Below are positions 1-4,563 of a DNA stretch of 7,154 bases, one piece after another. A program made the position numbers and the translations under genes. A model generated the notes under the pieces. The model was given only the letters and a program-made list of their open reading frames with translations. It was not told where the DNA came from and did no database searches. Source of the DNA: a bacterium (lineage in GTDB: Bacteria; SZUA-79; Acidulodesulfobacterales; Acidulodesulfobacteraceae); the NCBI GenBank assembly GCA_021803845.1, contig JAJZLA010000075.1, positions 1-7,154 on the forward strand. Direction: 5' to 3'. How positions within the stretch are numbered: the stretch's first letter is position 1; the number at the start of each line of letters is the position of its first letter.

Positions 1-50
1 AAATAAATTTTCCGTTCGATTAATTCTGCCGGAACGATTGAATCAGTCAT
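1..50 (-). CDS. Probable ORF6N-domain protein, 5' end only (runs off window)
   Basis: Only 16 codons are visible (MTDSIVPAELIERKIY), preceded by a GGAG Shine-Dalgarno sequence five bases before the ATG. The opening 'IVPAELIERKIY' resembles the start of ORF6N-domain proteins, phage-associated putative DNA-binding or antirepressor-like proteins that usually continue with an 'LIRGxKVMLDxDLAELY' stretch. The next two bases (TT) permit the expected Leu. It lies 61 bp downstream of the integrase pseudogene stop on the same strand, so it may share the early operon. The frame is open back to an ATG at 131, but that start overlaps the integrase tail and has no SD. The family call rests on a very short peptide. 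Confidence 0.45.
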   Translation of the reverse strand, partial: MTDSIVPAELIERKIY

Positions 51-111
51 AATAACTCCAATCTTAATTTTTAATTTAAATAAATTATCAATAAAATTAT
101 AAAAATCTGCT

Positions 112-611
112 CTATTTCTTATCCCATACATCGTTAACCGCCTTTCTTAACGTACTTGGCACTAAGTGGTTATACCTCTTAGTCATCTGCGTCGTCTTAT
201 GTCCGAGGAGTTCACATACAAACAGCTGCCTTTTTTAGCTGTGGACAAATTGTCCACAAGCACTTTTTCTTTTTTAATGCCGCTTAACAGTTCTTTTAAC
301 GGTTTAGATACTGGAATATACCTATCATACTTCGTTTTAGTCCCTTTTATAGCTATTACGTCGTTCTGTAAATCCATGTCGTCCCATTTTAAGTTAAGAG
401 CCTCGCCTTTGCGGCAACCGGTATAAATTAAAAAAGTAATTAAATCTTTAGTCAACTTATTTGTAGCGCCGGCGATGAGTTTCTCGATGTCGGAGTTTGA
501 TAAAATTTTAATGCGGGATAGTTCATTATCCGCAATTTGTAAAATTTCTTGCGGCAGATAAAAAACAATTTCCGCAATCCGTTTAAACCTTATTATCCTA
601 TCGATATCCAA
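112..611 (-). pseudogene. Tyrosine recombinase (integrase) pseudogene, truncated and internally deleted
   Basis: Two frames together give a broken phage-type integrase. The first (611 to about 213) contains ELSRIKILS, then NKLTKDLITFLIYTGCRKGE with the first catalytic Arg (TGCR), and a beta-hairpin Lys region (GTKTKYDRYIP). It closely matches residues about 169-260 of the intact integrase at 4564-5685. After 'CLYV' the sequence jumps, with a frame change near 210-214, straight to LLGHKTTQMTKRYNH, which carries the late His and the nucleophilic Tyr, and ends at a stop at 112-114. About 52 residues are missing relative to the intact copy, including the HxLRH box, so it cannot be catalytic. The N-terminal core-binding domain is also absent: the first ~28 residues from ATG 611 do not match the intact protein. 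Sequence differences show it is a distinct integrase, not a recent copy. Confidence 0.85.
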
Positions 612-623
612 GCAAAACCGTTG

Positions 624-821
624 TTATCTTGAAATTCTGTAAACTATTTTATTATTGCAGAGCTCGCCTATGATTTTATTTCTATCTTCCATAGAATTAA
701 AAACGATGAAATACTCGTCCTGCTCGTCGTCGTATTCCGATTTTGCGAAAATATTTCTTGCGACGGCGTTATTCCTGAACGTATCTCCGTAAATTATTAT
801 CCGACCTTTATTTAGCTTCAT
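624..821 (-). CDS. 65-aa hypothetical protein, translationally coupled
   Basis: Not recognised. The protein begins MKLNKGRIIIYGDTF and has an acidic middle (EYDDEQDEYF). An upstream in-frame ATG at 851 exists, but ATG 821 is preferred because it overlaps the stop of the preceding Cys-rich gene as ATGA (818-821), a classic translational-coupling arrangement. The upstream start would lie deep inside that gene. Composition suggests a small soluble alpha/beta protein; no signal peptide, membrane segment or metal motif is visible. It lies 12 bp upstream of the ATG-bounded frame of the integrase pseudogene and belongs to the minus-strand phage-like early operon. Confidence 0.6.
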   Translation of the reverse strand: MKLNKGRIIIYGDTFRNNAVARNIFAKSEYDDEQDEYFIVFNSMEDRNKIIGELCNNKIVYRISR

Positions 822-955
822 ACGTCTATCGCACTTTCGAACGCCTCGCAAAAAATAATCGTGTCTATATCTATGCTTAAATCCATTTCGCAGGCATATT
901 TTCCTTTTTCGTCGTCGTATATTTTATATACGCAGTTCTTGCAGGTTTTATCCAT
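818..955 (-). CDS. 45-aa Cys-rich (zinc-ribbon-like) small protein
   Basis: Frame starting MDKTCKNCVYKIYDDEKG and ending FCEAFESAIDV. It has a strong SD (AAAGGAGAGG) directly upstream of ATG 955. Cysteines are arranged as C5-x2-C8, then C22 and C36, a four-Cys layout typical of tiny phage and mobile-element zinc-ribbon proteins ('KxCKNCxY...C...FCxxF'). No specific function can be assigned. The stop overlaps the next start (ATGA), so the two are probably coupled. It lies 57 bp downstream of the excisionase-like gene and likely shares its transcript. Confidence 0.6.
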   Translation of the reverse strand: MDKTCKNCVYKIYDDEKGKYACEMDLSIDIDTIIFCEAFESAIDV

Positions 956-1012
956 AACCTCTCCTTTGTTAATTTGTTCCTTATTACTCCGTTTGTTTAG
1001 GTTTGTTCTTTG

Positions 1013-1339
1013 TTACCTCATCGTAGCCCTTAATACGGCGTTTCTGACTAAATCGGCGTCCTGTTTGCTATAGGCGTAATTTTTGTAGGCTTTATTTATG
1101 CAAACCTGTTCTTCTGGCTCTACCGTTTTAGATTTTAGAAATTCGTCTACGTCCTTAATTGCAAACAAAGTCTTTGCTCCTATTTTTATATGCCTAATTC
1201 TTTTGGCTCTTGCTAAAGCGTAGAGGTATTCTTTTGAAATATTCATATACAATGCGGCTTGTTTTACCGTTAAATATTGCATATCAGGCAAACCGATAGT
1301 ATTTTTAATATCAGTAGTAGTTTTATTAGCGACTAACAT
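1013..1339 (-). CDS. Excisionase-family / MerR-like HTH protein (108 aa)
   Basis: Residues about 22-70 (YLTVKQAALYMNISKEYLY, then IRHIKIGAKTLFAIKDVDEFL) form the winged-helix HTH_17 pattern of excisionase-type DNA-binding domains: 'LTvkeaAxyLxiSkxtlYxl...gkxxxfxxxdldeFl'. Such proteins direct phage excision or act as small regulators. The C-terminal 38 residues are charged and unassigned. An excellent SD (AAGGAG) sits six bases before ATG 1339, within the 11-bp gap after the S24-like gene, so the two are co-transcribed. Location in an operon ending in an integrase remnant supports a recombination directionality or early regulatory role, but Xis-type activity is inferred from the fold only. 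Confidence 0.75.
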   Translation of the reverse strand: MLVANKTTTDIKNTIGLPDMQYLTVKQAALYMNISKEYLYALARAKRIRHIKIGAKTLFAIKDVDEFLKSKTVEPEEQVCINKAYKNYAYSKQDADLVRNAVLRATMR

Positions 1340-1350
1340 AAAAGCTCCTT

Positions 1351-1791
1351 TTAAAAAATTCTGTATAAAGACGTTAACCTTGCTATGATTATTTCTTCCG
1401 GATTACAATTTATACGAATGTCTTTGTAATTGCCGCCGCTTGATTTTAAGACAAGTTCGCCCAAGTTGCCCCTAAATACTTTTTTGACGGCAACGTAGAT
1501 TGAAAAGTTGTCCTTTAAATAAACGACGTAAAGCTTGCCTTCGGTAAAGTCTTCGAGATTTGTAAAAAAAGAGCCGGTAAAGATATCGTTTTCGTTTATT
1601 ATAGGCGACATCGAGTTATTTGCCATAACTCCTGTGAAGCCGGTTTTGTCTTTGTCAAGGGATTTAAACGTAAAATTTTTGCAAATGAGCGGATTAGCCT
1701 TAAGAGAGGTTAATTCCAAAGCTTCTTTCGAATCTAATCCGTCAATTCTGGAATAGATTGAATTGCTCGTTGCTTCTAACGCTAATTGCAT
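1351..1791 (-). CDS. S24-family (LexA/UmuD-like) protein without HTH domain (146 aa)
   Basis: The C-terminal part matches the S24 peptidase fold: 'VMANNSMSPIINENDIF' has the SMxP box with candidate nucleophile Ser60 followed by the N/GD turn, and 'YVAVKKVFRG' supplies the candidate general-base Lys103. The Ser-Lys spacing (43) is a little longer than in LexA or UmuD (37). There is no N-terminal HTH, so size and layout resemble UmuD rather than LexA or CI. No Ala-Gly or Cys-Gly cleavage site is evident before Ser60. SD GGAGG lies eight bases before ATG 1791. It is the first gene of the leftward operon, driven by the promoter at 1881-1908, divergent from the CI-like gene. Possible roles are an antirepressor, a protein that interacts with the repressor's S24 domain, or a host-response sensor. 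The fold is fairly secure; the role is not. Confidence 0.7.
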   Translation of the reverse strand: MQLALEATSNSIYSRIDGLDSKEALELTSLKANPLICKNFTFKSLDKDKTGFTGVMANNSMSPIINENDIFTGSFFTNLEDFTEGKLYVVYLKDNFSIYVAVKKVFRGNLGELVLKSSGGNYKDIRINCNPEEIIIARLTSLYRIF

Positions 1792-1880
1792 AACAAGTCC
1801 TCCTTTTTTTTAAAATTTACACAATATTAATTTTTGATTTTTTCATTTTTAATTTATATATTTTAAATGTATATATATTT

Positions 1881-1908
1881 ATTATATATTCAAAATATAT
1901 ATTGTCAA
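1881..1908 (-). promoter_or_regulatory. Consensus sigma-70 promoter for S24-like operon
   Basis: On the minus strand TTGACA (1908-1903) is followed after 16 bp by TATAAT (1886-1881), perfect matches to both consensus boxes. Transcription would begin near 1874, giving a leader of about 80 nt before the S24-like start at 1791. The -35 lies within the repeated 10-mer GTTCTTGACA, so a repressor bound there would block this promoter. Confidence 0.8.
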
Positions 1909-1912
1909 GAAC
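1903..1912. promoter_or_regulatory. Candidate operator, copy 1 of TGTCAAGAAC
   Basis: The 10-mer TGTCAAGAAC here is repeated exactly at 2128-2137 in the same orientation, both preceded by AT-only ATATAT runs. This copy covers the -35 box of the leftward promoter. Binding by the CI-like repressor is inferred from position only, and the site is not palindromic. Confidence 0.35.
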
Positions 1913-1957
1913 TTTTTTAATATTTTTTAAAAGTAATAAAATATTTTAACGCTTCTG

Positions 1958-2038
1958 CTCAATACCCAAAGCCTCCGCTTCGCTCGCCTTTGATATTGAG
2001 AAAACCGCAAGCGGGTTTTAACCTGCGGTGCTTTTTTA
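1958..2038 (+). ncRNA. Candidate small structured RNA (two hairpins plus T-run)
   Basis: Hairpin 1 pairs CTCAATA (1958-1964) with TATTGAG (1994-2000) and, inside it, CAAAG (1967-1971) with CTTTG (1988-1992), around a GC-rich 16-nt loop. Hairpin 2 pairs ACCGCA (2004-2009) with TGCGGT (2024-2029), with an inner GGT/ACC stem, and is followed by GCTTTTTT. No plus-strand gene lies upstream, so the terminator-like end has no obvious protein-coding client. Upstream only weak promoter matches are seen (TTGTCA at 1902, TAAAAT at 1937, not well spaced). The alternative is simply a terminator insulating the repressor gene from leftward-origin transcription. Confidence 0.35.
2004..2037 (+). terminator. 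Rho-independent terminator-like hairpin
   Basis: Six-bp stem ACCGCA/TGCGGT with an inner three-bp GGT/ACC stem, followed after GC by six Ts (2032-2037). The orientation is plus strand. It would stop rightward transcription about 90 bp before the repressor gene, and may be the 3' end of the candidate RNA. Confidence 0.5.
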
Positions 2039-2079
2039 GTCTGGTTGGAAAATAAATTCTTTATTTTTAAATCTTACTA

Positions 2080-2103
2080 ATATATAATTTAGATATATAA
2101 TTT
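2080..2103 (+). promoter_or_regulatory. Tandem -10-like repeats upstream of the CI-like repressor
   Basis: The 11-mer ATATATAATTT occurs at 2080-2090 and 2093-2103, each containing a perfect TATAAT (2083-2088, 2096-2101). Neither has a good -35 at normal spacing. Initiation from the second would start near 2108, leaving a very short leader without an SD before ATG 2127. Another -10-like TATTTT at 2115-2120 would make a leaderless message, as known for lambda cI from PRM. Confidence 0.4.
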
Positions 2104-2126
2104 TTTAATTTAATTATTTTAAATAT

Positions 2127-2804
2127 ATGTCAAGAACCTTTAGTAAAATATTCGGCTTAGGCGAAAAAATAAAATATCTGCGGATAAAAAACGGTTTAAA
2201 GCAAAAAGATTTAGCTCTAAAAGCAGGAATATCGCAAGAACATCTATCTAAAATTGAGGCAGGCGTTAATATTTCTGGAGCGACTTTATCTAAAATAGCA
2301 AATGCCTTAATGGTGGATATTAATTATTTTATTGCTGCCGATAATCAAAAATCCGAATTAGTCGAATTATTAACTTTTAACATATCGAAAAAATTATTTT
2401 CATCACGTCCGGCAGTTGAAGAATTTAATTTGCTACCGGATTTTAAAAAAAAAGTATATGTATTTCCTGAACTTTTAGAGCAATTTAAAGGCAAACCTAT
2501 ATATGCGTATGAAATGCCAGACGAGTCGCTTAATGAAATTATAAAGCCAAAAGATACCGTTATAGTGCTATTTAACGATAAAATAAAGCCAACAAAAAAT
2601 CACGATGGACAAATTCTTGCGGTAGAATTTCAAGGTGGAGTAAAAGCACTTAAACTTTTTAATTACGACAATAAAGAGCTTGAAGATAGAAACATAGATG
2701 AAATTGAATCTACACAGGAAACCTATAATATAAAAAATGTAAAAATTATAGGCGTTGCCGTTTTAGTTATTAGTTATATACCGCTTATTCCCCATGTCGT
2801 ATGA
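2127..2804 (+). CDS. CI-like phage repressor: XRE HTH plus S24-fold domain (225 aa)
   Basis: Residues 13-67 are an XRE/Cro-CI helix-turn-helix (KIKYLRIKNGLKQKDLALKA, then ISQEHLSKIEAGVNISGATL). Residues about 105-215 have the S24 fold: 'DESLNEIIKPKDTVIV' aligns with the Ser-Met-x-Pro/GD segment (candidate Ser134, though the canonical Met and Pro are replaced) and 'GGVKALKLF' offers Lys176 at a spacing of 42, close to that in the divergent S24 protein. No clear Ala-Gly or Cys-Gly cleavage site is visible in the linker, so self-cleavage is uncertain. Length is normal for CI-type repressors. ATG 2127 has no SD and overlaps the 10-mer TGTCAAGAAC; no later start preserves the HTH. It faces away from the S24-like/excisionase operon it presumably controls. 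Confidence 0.85.
   Translation: MSRTFSKIFGLGEKIKYLRIKNGLKQKDLALKAGISQEHLSKIEAGVNISGATLSKIANALMVDINYFIAADNQKSELVELLTFNISKKLFSSRPAVEEFNLLPDFKKKVYVFPELLEQFKGKPIYAYEMPDESLNEIIKPKDTVIVLFNDKIKPTKNHDGQILAVEFQGGVKALKLFNYDNKELEDRNIDEIESTQETYNIKNVKIIGVAVLVISYIPLIPHVV
2128..2137. promoter_or_regulatory. Candidate operator, copy 2 of TGTCAAGAAC
   Basis: Exact repeat of the 10-mer at 1903-1912, here starting inside the ATG of the repressor gene. If it binds the repressor, occupancy would affect the repressor's own transcription or translation start. It could also be chance, because codons 2-4 of the protein fix part of the sequence. Confidence 0.3.
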
Positions 2805-3235
2805 AAATTCTTCCAAATTTGATCTTTAATGACTTTGGTTTTTGATTTAGTCATAAAACGCCCTTAAAATCGATTTTAGGACGGTTTATATTTTAATAAT
2901 TTTTATTTCCAACCATAAAAAAAGATTTAATATTTAAAAAAATAATCCCGTATTGGGACGACTGCGACGTTGATTGCGAAATATAGCCGTAAAAACGATT
3001 ATTATTCGATTTAAGCCAGTTTTGAAAACCGTTAATGGGTTTTATACCTAAAGATAAGTTTCCGAGCCTTAAAACGCAAATTAGAAAGGATTTTTCATTT
3101 ATAAAAATAGATAAATTTAAAAAACGGGCGTTTTCAGATATCTTTGTTTTTTGCTTCGGATATTATTCTAGTTGCGAACATCGACTTTGCGATATTTTCC
3201 AATCTCGAAATAGAAAGAGAAAGAGAACCGTTGGG
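2805..3235. other. Intergenic stretch without a supported gene
   Basis: After the repressor stop there is an imperfect palindrome (2854-2888). Further on, a minus-strand frame with no start codon is open from about 3170 to 2890 (it includes PINGFQNWLKSNNNRFYGY), and a plus-strand ATG frame at 3035-3277 overlaps it. Neither has an SD, and I recognise no family in either. The minus-strand frame could be the remnant of a decayed gene. A purine run (AGAAAGAGAAAGAGA) sits near 3213. Confidence 0.4.
2854..2888 (+). terminator. Imperfect hairpin after the repressor, possible terminator
   Basis: Core palindrome AAAATCGATTTT, extended outward by T-A, T-G wobble, C-G and, past a small internal loop, GC/CG and TAAA/TTTA pairs. 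The flanking DNA is T-rich (TATATTTTAATAATTTTTAT) but has no uninterrupted T-run directly after the stem. It lies about 50 bp after the repressor stop, an appropriate place for its terminator. It is nearly symmetric and could act on either strand. Confidence 0.35.
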
Positions 3236-3490
3236 TCATGTATTGTTTTTTATTATTTTAACTTCGTCAATATCTAATGTATCGCATATCTTTATATAAT
3301 TCCAAAATTTTTGCAAAGTTCGTTCCGACAGTTCGGGAAAGAAAGACAATGCCGCCTGACGCTTTAAATCTCTTTTGCGTCCTGCTTTTAATTTTTCGAT
3401 AGAATTGTGTCTGCGTAGCCTATTGTAATGAGCCACGCAGTAATCTTTAGCAAATATTTTATTTTCGCAGTTTTCTACTTTGCATTTCAT
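3236..3490 (-). CDS. Small zinc-binding protein with C-x4-C-x9-C-x2-H motif (84 aa)
   Basis: The N-terminus has Cys3-x4-Cys8-x9-Cys18-x2-His21 followed by YNRLRRH. This layout occurs as a small zinc knuckle in phage proteins and beside HNH endonucleases ('C...C......GxCxxHYxRxRR'). The remaining ~55 residues are basic then amphipathic (LKAGRKRDLKRQAA, then LSERTLQKFWNYIK) and contain no HNH catalytic motif, so a nuclease call is not justified. A nucleic-acid-binding role is inferred. There is no good SD; TAAAAT lies six bases before the ATG, so the message could be leaderless. A 12-bp-armed inverted repeat immediately upstream (3499-3538) may regulate it. The gene stands alone. Confidence 0.6.
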   Translation of the reverse strand: MKCKVENCENKIFAKDYCVAHYNRLRRHNSIEKLKAGRKRDLKRQAALSFFPELSERTLQKFWNYIKICDTLDIDEVKIIKNNT

Positions 3491-3498
3491 AGTTTTAT

Positions 3499-3538
3499 TT
3501 TAGCATATTTATCGAAATATTGCATTAAATATGCTAAA
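3499..3538. promoter_or_regulatory. Inverted repeat, candidate operator upstream of zinc-binding gene
   Basis: TTTAGCATATTT (3499-3510) and AAATATGCTAAA (3527-3538) are perfect 12-bp inverted arms with a 16-bp spacer. The near arm ends eight bp from the start codon at 3490, covering the likely -10 region. Arm centres are about 28 bp apart, near three helical turns, which suits a dimeric or paired-dimer regulator. It could also fold as an RNA hairpin. Confidence 0.45.
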
Positions 3539-3686
3539 TAAATCTACTTCCTACTATAATCTATTTTCGGAAGTAAAGAGGCAAGCAATAATAAAAAAAC
3601 GATAAAATTTTACGGCTTTATGGTCGATTTTTAGGCGAAAAGTTCCGATTATAGTATTGTGGGAAATTTTATTTACGCCGCTTAGC

Positions 3687-3715
3687 TTGATTATCTTTCA
3701 GTATAGTGCTATATT
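3687..3715 (+). promoter_or_regulatory. Sigma-70 promoter for the DUF5678-like/retropepsin pair
   Basis: TTGATT (3687-3692), 17-bp spacer, TATATT (3710-3715). Transcription would start near 3722, about 30 nt before the ATG at 3752. Confidence 0.6.
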
Positions 3716-3751
3716 TATTATATAGAGTTGTAAATTTTAAGAGAGGCTAAA

Positions 3752-3931
3752 ATGATCCAAGTTCTAATAAAAAATAACGACCTTGCCGGAAAATACGTGG
3801 CGTTGAAAAGTTTTGAAGATTCTACCGTAATCGGTTTCGGCGACAGTCCTAAAGAAGCTTACGATGAAGCGCAACGGGAAGGATATAAAGAACCCGTCAT
3901 TACATATATTCCTACTAAGGATATGGTGTAG
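3752..3931 (+). CDS. DUF5678-like small protein (59 aa)
   Basis: The protein has the pattern 'LAGKYVALKSFEDSTVIGFG', then DSPKEAYDEAQREGYKEPVI, and TYIP near the end. This matches the DUF5678 style: 'GkyVAlk...VigfGdspkeA...A...G...Pvi.yvP', a one-domain protein of unknown function seen in bacteria and archaea. There is no signal or membrane segment. An SD (AGAGAGG) lies five bases before ATG 3752, with a good promoter 37 bp upstream of the start. The stop is eight bp before the retropepsin-like gene, which has no clear SD of its own, so the two are likely co-transcribed and coupled. The small-protein-plus-protease layout recalls a paired module, but that is inference. Confidence 0.75.
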   Translation: MIQVLIKNNDLAGKYVALKSFEDSTVIGFGDSPKEAYDEAQREGYKEPVITYIPTKDMV

Positions 3932-3939
3932 ATTTACTA

Positions 3940-4342
3940 ATGACCTCCGCTTATATTCCTTTTACAAAATTTAACGATAACGATATAGCCAGGCCATGGC
4001 TGCCGGTTACAATTCATAATCCGCATACAAAATTATCGATTAAAGTATACGGCTTAATCGATACGGGCGCCGATGAATGCGCGATTCCAGCTGAATACGC
4101 TCCGCTACTTGGTCATAATTTACAAGCCGGTATCCGTAAAACAATAAGCACCGGCAACGGCATAACTACTGCATATGCGCATACATTTATGCTTTAAAAC
4201 CAACAACATAGAAATTAACGACGTATTAATAGATTTTATGCCAAACTTGCATGTCGTATTATTAGGAGTTAAAAGTTTTCTAAGTAACTTTATTCTCACC
4301 GTTAATTATAAAAAATCCGCTTTTAGCCTGACCAAACCTTAA
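3940..4342 (+). pseudogene. Retropepsin-like aspartic protease, +1 frameshift at CTT-TAA
   Basis: The first frame (3940-4197, 85 aa) contains VYGLIDTGADECAIP, the DTGA active-site loop of retropepsin-fold (clan AA) proteases with catalytic Asp41. It stops at TAA 4195-4197 before the second conserved element. Reading on in the +1 frame from 4196 gives KTNNIEINDVLIDFMPNLHV, then VLLGVKSFL, and ends at 4342. This supplies the hydrophobic-hydrophobic-Gly motif (VLLG) and typical C-terminal strand. Skipping one T at CTT-TAA gives a continuous 133-residue protein of usual single-domain length. The break is either a one-base insertion (decay or sequencing error) or a programmed +1 frameshift like that in RF2 (CUU-UGA); no SD-like stimulator is seen just upstream. 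It follows the DUF5678-like gene by 8 bp. Confidence 0.75.
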
Positions 4343-4400
4343 AAAATCCTTTCAAATTTTCGCTTTAAAGCTTTGAAACTGTCGGGCAGACTATAAAACA

Positions 4401-4450
4401 TTAACCGTTTTTATTCCGCACGTCGTCAACCGCTTTCTCGACGTAATACC
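4401..4450 (-). pseudogene. Relic of the 3' end of a second decayed integrase
   Basis: A minus-strand frame gives EKAVDDVRNKNG followed by a stop at 4401-4403. This matches the last codons of the integrase pseudogene at 112-160 (RKAVNDVWDKK): K-A-V-[ND]-D-V-[WR]-[DN]-K. The DNA aligns over about 36 bp with mostly transition differences, several at third codon positions, plus one 1-base gap, as expected for diverged coding DNA. It lies just downstream of the intact integrase, whose own C-terminus is different. No upstream part of this second copy is recognisable. Confidence 0.5.
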
Positions 4451-4473
4451 GTAAAAAAATACGTTGCGAATGT

Positions 4474-4527
4474 AACAAATTATGTTACTAACGTAAAGCA
4501 ATACGTTACGGCGTAACATAATTTGTT
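4474..4527. repeat. Large palindrome downstream of the integrase
   Basis: AACAAATTATGTTAC (4474-4488) is perfectly inverted at 4513-4527. Inside it TAACGTA (4489-4495) pairs with TACGTTA (4502-4508) around the loop AAGCAA, leaving only a CGGC bulge. The total is a 22-bp stem. On the minus strand it follows the integrase stop by about 37 bp and is itself followed some 13 nt later by a T7 run, so it could terminate integrase transcription. Other readings are a miniature element or recombinase arm sites. ACGTA/ACGTT words recur on both sides. Confidence 0.65.
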
Positions 4528-4563
4528 GCAAATTCTACGTCTGAAATAAGACTCTCGGCGTAA

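Larger units (their letters stand above)
1792..2126. promoter_or_regulatory. Divergent regulatory region between S24-like operon and CI-like repressor
   Basis: The 335-bp gap contains no gene. It is strongly AT-rich except for a GC-rich island at about 1950-2030. It holds a consensus minus-strand promoter (1881-1908), a two-hairpin element with a T-run (1958-2037), candidate -10 elements for the repressor gene (2083-2101), and a 10-mer TGTCAAGAAC at 1903-1912. That 10-mer recurs at 2128-2137, over the repressor start codon. The layout is that of a phage immunity region. Confidence 0.65.

Noticed and set aside
166..426. Plus-strand open frame of 86 codons
   Set aside because: It lies opposite the integrase pseudogene, whose conserved motifs are on the minus strand, and it has no convincing SD.
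861..1073. Plus-strand open frame of 70 codons
   Set aside because: It is antisense to the Cys-rich gene and the excisionase-like gene, both with strong SDs; its hydrophobic composition is a by-product.
1535..1756. Plus-strand open frame of 73 codons
   Set aside because: It is antisense to the S24-like gene, which has recognisable motifs.
2128..2133. Minus-strand TTGACA inside the repressor start as a second leftward promoter
   Set aside because: No acceptable -10 at 16-18 bp; the match comes from the repeated 10-mer.
2890..3170. Minus-strand startless open frame including PINGFQNWLKSNNNRFYGY
   Set aside because: It looks protein-like but has no start codon before a late Met, no SD and no recognised family, so it is at most an unidentifiable remnant.
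3035..3277. Plus-strand open frame of 80 codons
   Set aside because: There is no SD, its composition is unlike its neighbours, and its end overlaps the zinc-binding gene. I could not support it as a gene.
3531..3605. Plus-strand 24-codon frame starting MLNKSTSYYNLFSEVKRQ
   Set aside because: It is too short, has no SD, and overlaps the inverted repeat.
4350..4378. TTTCAAA/TTTGAAA stem after the retropepsin gene
   Set aside because: A seven-bp AT-rich stem with a long loop and no T-run is too weak to call a terminator.
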